Assembly (NCBI RefSeq): GCF_020024835.1
Contig: NZ_JAHHTD010000008.1
Location: 1-36,530, forward strand
Length of the DNA stretch: 36,530 nt
Source: Campylobacter sp.
Lineage (GTDB): Bacteria > Campylobacterota > Campylobacteria > Campylobacterales > Campylobacteraceae
Direction of reading: 5' to 3'
The notes below the pieces were generated by a model. That model did not search any database. It was not told where the DNA came from and saw only the letters and a list, made by a program, of their open reading frames with translations. A program made the position numbers and the translations under genes. Positions 32,074 to 36,530 of this stretch are shown piece by piece (position 1 is the stretch's first letter; each line of letters begins with the position of its first letter).

Positions 32074-33465
32074 TTATTTTTTAGGCCCTATCATCTTGCT
32101 AGGATCTACAAATTTATCAAAATCTTCTTTATTTATTAAATTCAATTCTATAGCACTTTCTTTTAAAGAAATACCTTTTTTATGGGCATTTTTTGCAACT
32201 TTTGCAGCATTTTCATAGCCTATATGAGGATTTAAAGCAGTAACTAACATTAAAGAATTATGTAGATTGTGATTGATTTTTTCTTTATTTGGCTTTATAC
32301 CCATTGCACAATGAATATTAAATGAATGCATAGCATCAGCTAGTAAATTTAGACTTTGTAAAAAATTGTAAATAATTACAGGTTTAAAAACATTAAGTTC
32401 GAAATTTCCTTGACTTGCTGCAAAACCAATGGTAGCATCATTTCCCATTACTTGCACTGCGACCATAGTTAAAGCTTCGCATTGAGTAGGATTAACTTTT
32501 CCAGGCATAATAGAACTTCCAGGTTCATTTTCTGGAATGATTAATTCTCCAAGACCACATCTAGGACCAGAAGCAAGCCATCTAATATCATTAGCTATTT
32601 TCATTAAATTTGCTGCTAAACCTTTCATAGCTCCGTGAGTAAAATTAATAGCATCGTGGCTAGTTAAAGAATGAAATTTATTTGGACTTGCAATAAATTT
32701 AGTATTTAAAAGTTTGCTTAATTCTTCACTGACTTTTTCACCTAATTCTGGATGAGCATTAAGTCCTGTTCCAACTGCAGTGCCACCTATTGCAAGCTCT
32801 CTTAATGTCGATAAAGAGGCATTTATTTGTTCTTTTGAGTGTGTTAGCATAGATAAATAGCCACTAAATTCTTGAGCTAAAGTTAATGGGGTTGCATCTT
32901 GAAGATGAGTTCTTCCTATTTTGATGATACCTTCAAATTCTTTTACTTTCTTTTCAAAGGTTGTAATTAATTCATCAAGAGCTGGCATAAGCTTTTTTTC
33001 TATTTGTTCAACCGAAACAATACTCATAGCAGTTGGAAAAGTATCATTTGAGCTTTGACTCATATTTACATGATCGTTTGGATGAATGAGTTTTTCTTTT
33101 CTAAAATCTCCACCTATAATTTCTGTAGCACGATTTGCTATAACTTCATTCATATTCATATTGCTTTGAGTCCCTGAACCAGTTTGCCAGATAGCTAGAG
33201 GAAAATTATCATCAAATTTTCCTGCTATGATTTCATCGCAAGCTTGAACGATAGCATCTTTTTTTATATCATCTAATTTTCCAAGCCTATTATTTACTAA
33301 TGCTAATGATTTTTTTAAATTTGCAAAAGCATAAATTAATACTTTTGGCATTTTTTCAATACCAATTTTAAAATTTTCAAAGCTTCTTTCAGTTTGCGCA
33401 CCCCAATATTTATCATTAGGAACTTTAATTTCTCCCATAGTATCACGTTCAATTCTATATTCCAT
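32074..33465 (-). CDS. fumC: Class II fumarate hydratase
   Basis: The 463-residue enzyme interconverts fumarate and malate. It is the iron-free, oxygen-stable class with the superfamily signature GSSIMPGKVNPTQCE and, earlier, QTGSGTQSNMN, HPNDHVNMSQSSND and IGRTHLQDATPLT. The length is normal. An AAGGAATA site precedes the ATG. The gene is divergent from the phase-variable methyltransferase; the 117-nt gap holds A/T-rich sequence with no clear consensus promoter for fumC. Confidence 0.97.
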   Translation of the reverse strand: MEYRIERDTMGEIKVPNDKYWGAQTERSFENFKIGIEKMPKVLIYAFANLKKSLALVNNRLGKLDDIKKDAIVQACDEIIAGKFDDNFPLAIWQTGSGTQSNMNMNEVIANRATEIIGGDFRKEKLIHPNDHVNMSQSSNDTFPTAMSIVSVEQIEKKLMPALDELITTFEKKVKEFEGIIKIGRTHLQDATPLTLAQEFSGYLSMLTHSKEQINASLSTLRELAIGGTAVGTGLNAHPELGEKVSEELSKLLNTKFIASPNKFHSLTSHDAINFTHGAMKGLAANLMKIANDIRWLASGPRCGLGELIIPENEPGSSIMPGKVNPTQCEALTMVAVQVMGNDATIGFAASQGNFELNVFKPVIIYNFLQSLNLLADAMHSFNIHCAMGIKPNKEKINHNLHNSLMLVTALNPHIGYENAAKVAKNAHKKGISLKESAIELNLINKEDFDKFVDPSKMIGPKK

Positions 33466-33582
33466 GATTATTCCTTAATTTTGAATTTATTTATAGATAA
33501 TTATTAAAGTTATCACGTATTTGCTTAATTTACAATTTAATTATTTTTTGATATCATCAGTAAATTTTGATAAAGGTTATAA

Positions 33583-33639
33583 ATGAAACATAAAATAAAA
33601 AAGTGTATTGAAATTATGATAAAAAAATGGGGGGGGTAG
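33583..33639 (+). other. True 5' end of the methyltransferase gene, out of frame at G8
   Basis: AAAGG at 33572-33576 is 6 nt before the ATG at 33583, a good initiation site. From it 18 codons read MKHKIKKCIEIMIKKWGG and then TAG directly after the G-tract. One more G (G9), or two fewer (G6), would join this frame to the methyltransferase frame. No other credible ribosome-binding site serves that frame. Confidence 0.7.
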
Positions 33640-34385
33640 ATGAAGTTAATCATAAATTAGATAATATCAATAATAAACTTAACCAATTAGATGAAATTAA
33701 TCATAAATTGGATAATATCAATAATAAGCTTAATCAATTAGATTATCATCAAAACTACACAAAAACATTGCTACTTAATTTTTTTAAAAATGATTTTAAT
33801 ATCCTTTTTGATACTATTTATCAAACCGATACTTGGGGAAATGGATCTGGTCCAGGTTCTAGCGTAGAAATTACCAAAGAATATATTCAATTTTTACATA
33901 CTTTTTTTCAAAAAAATAATATTAAAAGCATTGTCGATGTAGGGTGTGGCGATTGGCAGTTTTCAAAAAATATTAATTTTGATAATATCTCATATACTGG
34001 ATACGATGTAGCTTCTTATGTGATAGAAAAAAATATACAAAAATATCAAAAAGAGAATATTAAATTTATTTTATATGATGGAAATTTTGATTATATCCAG
34101 CCGGCTGATTTGCTTATTTGTAAAGATGTACTTCAGCATTTGCCAAATAGCAAGATTTTAGATTTTCTTGCTATTCTTCCGCGTTTTAAATATGCTCTTA
34201 TTGTAAATGACATTGGCGATAAAGTAAATGAAGATATTTTAACTTCTGATTATAGAGCAATTGATATCACTAAAGAGCCTTTTAATCTTAATGCAAAAAA
34301 AGTATTTAGTATCAATAGAATGCCAAGTATGCCAGATATTTATGTAATGCTTTGGGAGAATTCAAAATACCTTACTCCACAGTAA
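33627..34385 (+). CDS. Phase-variable class I SAM methyltransferase (OFF)
   Basis: The open frame of 252 codons has an Asn/Leu-rich coiled coil of two 17-residue repeats, a linker with TDTWGNGSGPGSS and a Rossmann methyltransferase domain. Motif I is IVDVGCGDWQF, with an acidic residue after strand 2 in YTGYDVA; then DLLICKDVLQHLP follows motif IV spacing. The domain resembles capsule-locus methyltransferases of C. jejuni (Cj1419c/Cj1420c type) by eye, so capsule or lipooligosaccharide O-methylation is plausible. The frame's own ATG (33627) has no ribosome-binding site; the real start is at 33583, out of frame because of the G8 tract. The 3' end overlaps the convergent glmS by 14 bp. In C. 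jejuni a protease gene (Cj1365c) sits here instead. Confidence 0.8.
   Translation: MGGVDEVNHKLDNINNKLNQLDEINHKLDNINNKLNQLDYHQNYTKTLLLNFFKNDFNILFDTIYQTDTWGNGSGPGSSVEITKEYIQFLHTFFQKNNIKSIVDVGCGDWQFSKNINFDNISYTGYDVASYVIEKNIQKYQKENIKFILYDGNFDYIQPADLLICKDVLQHLPNSKILDFLAILPRFKYALIVNDIGDKVNEDILTSDYRAIDITKEPFNLNAKKVFSINRMPSMPDIYVMLWENSKYLTPQ
33629..33636 (+). repeat. Poly-G (G8) phase-variation tract
   Basis: Eight consecutive G in a genome of very low GC lie at codons 16-18 of the gene starting at 33583. Intragenic poly-G tracts of 8 or more are the standard contingency element of Campylobacter surface genes, changing length by slipped-strand mispairing. At G8 the gene is OFF. Confidence 0.85.
33639..33740 (+). 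repeat. Two tandem 51-bp repeats encoding a coiled coil
   Basis: Two units of 51 bp, at 33639-33689 and 33690-33740, each encode 17 residues of the form DE(V/I)NHKLDNINNKLNQL. They differ at only a few bases. Hydrophobic residues recur at 3-4 spacing, so the product is a short coiled coil. In-frame unit loss or gain would change its length without altering the frame. Confidence 0.85.
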
Positions 34386-36171
34386 CACTTTTTGCCAAAT
34401 TCCTTGGCATATCTACATCATTACCTAATCTTATGGAAACTTCTAATGCTAAAAGTTGTAAAATAATCATCATTTCAAAAAATTCACACATATAGTGTTC
34501 TTGATTTGAAGTTTTGATAAAGTCATCACTTAAATCAAAATTTATAGGAGAAATAGCAAGTAAAGTAGAATCTCTAGCTGCAAGCTCTTCGACATTTGAT
34601 TTTGTTTTTTCATAAAGACAATTTTTTGGCATTAACGCCACTGTAAAAAGTTCGCTATCTGCTAAAGCTATAGGACCATGCTTCATTTCTCCAGCAGGAT
34701 ATCCTTCTGCGTGCAAATAAGAAATTTCTTTTAATTTTAAAGCTCCTTCTAAGGCTAAAGGATAAAACACATCTCTTCCTATAAAGAAAAATCCGTGTCC
34801 GTGTAAATATCTTTTTGAAATCCTATGAATTTTTTCATGTAAATTTTGATTTACTTTTACTACATTTGGCAAACTTCTTAAAGCTTTAATTTCATTACTC
34901 ATATCAAATTTAGCTTTTTGTGCTAGATAAATAGCAAACATCCACAAGGTAGCAACTTGAGTAGCAAAAGCCTTAGTTGATGCTACGCCTTTTTCAATCC
35001 CAGCTCTTGTAAGTAAAGAGATATCAGCTAGACGCACAATATTGGAATTATCTACATTACATATTGCTAAAGTTTTAACACCCTTAGCTTTTACTATTTT
35101 TAAAGCTTCAAGTGTATCAGCAGTTTCTCCACTTTGGGATATAACAATAAAAAGTGTGTTTTTTCCTATAACAGCTTCTTTGTATCTAAATTCACTAGCA
35201 ACTTCAACTTTAGTTTTAATTTTTGCTAATCTTTCAAGTAAATAAGCTCCGCTTAATGCTGCATGGTAACTAGTGCCACAAGCACAAAGGACAATTTCTT
35301 CTATATTTTCTAAAATTTTATCATCAATGTCTTCAAAAATGATTTCATCACCTTGTAAGCGACCCATTAATACTTCAGTTAAAACTCTATTTTGTTCATA
35401 AATTTCTTTTTCCATAAAAAATCTATAGCCATCTTTTTGTGCAAAACTTTTATCTTGATTTAAAGTAACGAAAGTAGGTTGTATATGTGTATGTTGGTGA
35501 TATAATTTACATTCTTTTAGATTTACAAAGCCATAATCCCCATCATCAAGATAAGCTACTTTATCTACTAAAGATACTAAAGGGGCATCACTTGAAGCAA
35601 AATAATACTCATTCTCATCGTTGTTTTTACCTATAATCAAAGGCACAGCATTCTTAGCAAAATAAATAGTATCTGGATCTTTTTTACTAATTAATAATAT
35701 AGCATAAGCTCCATTTAATTCTTGAATTGTTTTTTTAAATGCCTCAAAAGGTGGCAAATTCATTGCATAATATTCAAACAAATGCACGATCACTTCGGTA
35801 TCTGTTTGACTTAAGAAATTAACGCCTTCTTTGTTAAGTTTATCTTTTAACTCTTGATAATTTTCTATAATTCCATTATGTATTACACAAGAGTATTGCC
35901 CTAAATGAGGGTGAGCATTAATTTCTGTTGGTTTGCCGTGTGTTGCCCAGCGTGTATGCCCTATAGCTAAACCAAAACCATCACTGCTAAATTGATTTAT
36001 TTTGTGAGCTAGATTGTCTAATTTTCCTACCGATTTAAAAAAATCAAGTTTTCCATTCTTCATCACGGCTATACCAGAACTATCATAGCCTCTATATTCT
36101 AACTCTTTTAATCCATCAAGAATAATTTTTTTCTTTTCTTTATTTCCTATATATCCTACAATTCCACACAT
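34372..36171 (-). CDS. glmS: Glutamine--fructose-6-phosphate aminotransferase (isomerizing)
   Basis: The 599-residue enzyme makes glucosamine-6-phosphate from fructose-6-phosphate and glutamine, the entry to peptidoglycan and LOS amino sugars. The N-terminal glutaminase domain starts MCGIVGYIGN with the nucleophile Cys2 and has GYDSSG and HTRWATHG. Two SIS sugar-isomerase domains follow, with CACGTSYHAA, SQSGETADT, and EGYPAGEMKHGPIAL. The C-terminus ends in RNLAKSVTVE, the standard end that supplies the isomerase Lys. It lies 3 nt after the GlnD-like gene. Confidence 0.97.
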   Translation of the reverse strand: MCGIVGYIGNKEKKKIILDGLKELEYRGYDSSGIAVMKNGKLDFFKSVGKLDNLAHKINQFSSDGFGLAIGHTRWATHGKPTEINAHPHLGQYSCVIHNGIIENYQELKDKLNKEGVNFLSQTDTEVIVHLFEYYAMNLPPFEAFKKTIQELNGAYAILLISKKDPDTIYFAKNAVPLIIGKNNDENEYYFASSDAPLVSLVDKVAYLDDGDYGFVNLKECKLYHQHTHIQPTFVTLNQDKSFAQKDGYRFFMEKEIYEQNRVLTEVLMGRLQGDEIIFEDIDDKILENIEEIVLCACGTSYHAALSGAYLLERLAKIKTKVEVASEFRYKEAVIGKNTLFIVISQSGETADTLEALKIVKAKGVKTLAICNVDNSNIVRLADISLLTRAGIEKGVASTKAFATQVATLWMFAIYLAQKAKFDMSNEIKALRSLPNVVKVNQNLHEKIHRISKRYLHGHGFFFIGRDVFYPLALEGALKLKEISYLHAEGYPAGEMKHGPIALADSELFTVALMPKNCLYEKTKSNVEELAARDSTLLAISPINFDLSDDFIKTSNQEHYMCEFFEMMIILQLLALEVSIRLGNDVDMPRNLAKSVTVE

Positions 36172-36174
36172 TTT

Positions 36175-36530
36175 TTACTCACTTATTAGTAATTTTAAAA
36201 TTTTTTCTTTATATTTTTGCAAATTCTCATCTTTGTGCAAGATCAAAATATTTCTAGTTCTTTCCCTTATAGTTTGAATTTTTGCCGCACTTAAAGTTGT
36301 ATTATAGTTTGTTAATACTTCCACTACATAAGCCATTAAGCCTTTTTGATCTTTTGTATTTAAATTCAACTTAGCATAATTTTTAGAATAATCCATATCT
36401 AATTTTAATTCATCTTTTTTAATATTTGGTTTTTTTATTTTTTTTGTGTTTTTATGTGCAAGTTTAAAATTCAATAAATTTTTAAAATTTTCTTTTTGTT
36501 CATCACTTACAATATCAGAATATTCAAATT
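36175..36530 (-). CDS. C-terminal part of a GlnD-like nucleotidyltransferase/ACT protein (partial)
   Basis: The minus frame is open to the right edge, so only the last 117 codons are seen and the true start lies outside; the TTG at 36474 is internal. The visible part is a basic linker followed by an ACT-like domain: KLNLNTKDQKGLMAYVVEVL, TTLSAAKIQTIRERTRNILIL. This resembles the end of PII uridylyltransferase (GlnD). In C. jejuni, Cj1367c, a nucleotidyltransferase of this kind, precedes glmS. A PII-modifying role cannot be confirmed from the fragment. Confidence 0.65.
   Translation of the reverse strand, partial: FEYSDIVSDEQKENFKNLLNFKLAHKNTKKIKKPNIKKDELKLDMDYSKNYAKLNLNTKDQKGLMAYVVEVLTNYNTTLSAAKIQTIRERTRNILILHKDENLQKYKEKILKLLISE

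Overview
The window is AT-rich chromosomal DNA of a Campylobacter. CadF, the cts transformation genes, sigma54 and sigma28 flagellar promoters, a dimeric dUTPase, HydA2 and TruD all point there. Gene content matches C. jejuni but the protein sequences diverge, and CadF reads FALS where C. jejuni has FRLS. That suggests the C. lari group (inference, not tested by alignment). No tRNA, rRNA, CRISPR array, IS element or prophage was seen, and no stretch over 300 bases lacks a gene.

Layout. 1-865 (-): a zinc-ribbon/transmembrane/WG-repeat protein cut by the left edge. 1097-3756 (+): rplM-rpsI, a candidate small RNA, cadF and a HAD phosphatase. 3876-12135 (+): pyruvate:flavodoxin oxidoreductase followed 2 nt later by the overlapping DNA-uptake genes ctsR, ctsD, a small TPR-like gene, ctsE and ctsF. 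12132-13618 (-): a TSUP permease and a TIGR02757 protein. 13618-17615 (-): flgK, flgN, flgM, flgJ and flgI, with a sigma54-type promoter before flgI, a sigma28-type promoter before flgM and a hairpin over the flgN ribosome-binding site. 17684-20070 (-): rsmD behind three odd genes. Two of these look like the iron-sulfur (SdhB/FrdB) and HdrB/SdhE subunits of a fumarate reductase/succinate dehydrogenase that have lost almost all cluster cysteines. 20168-22088 (+): thiL-truD. 22183-23668 (+): a Fur-box-controlled operon ending in flavodoxin. 23683-26039 (-): a YhbP-like protein, an EI24/CysZ-like membrane protein, dut and an unknown. 26157-30673 (-): gapA-pgk-tpiA-hydA2. 30734-31628 (+): nadD-rsfS. 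31659-33465 (-): a HIT protein and fumC. 33583-34385 (+): a methyltransferase whose start contains a G8 tract that leaves it out of frame (phase OFF). 34372-36530 (-): glmS and the C-terminus of a GlnD-like protein cut by the right edge.

Functional links. Flavodoxin is the expected electron acceptor of the pyruvate oxidoreductase. FumC and the degenerate Sdh-like pair both relate to fumarate metabolism. The gapA-pgk-tpiA set supports gluconeogenesis and the triose part of the Embden-Meyerhof route, and nadD beside it supplies NAD. Compared with my recollection of C. jejuni NCTC 11168, the window joins blocks that are separate there (Cj1480c-Cj1457c, Cj1384c-Cj1382c, Cj1451-Cj1450, Cj1399c-Cj1405, Cj1364c-Cj1367c), so rearrangement joints lie near 22.1, 23.7, 26.1 and 31.6 kb.
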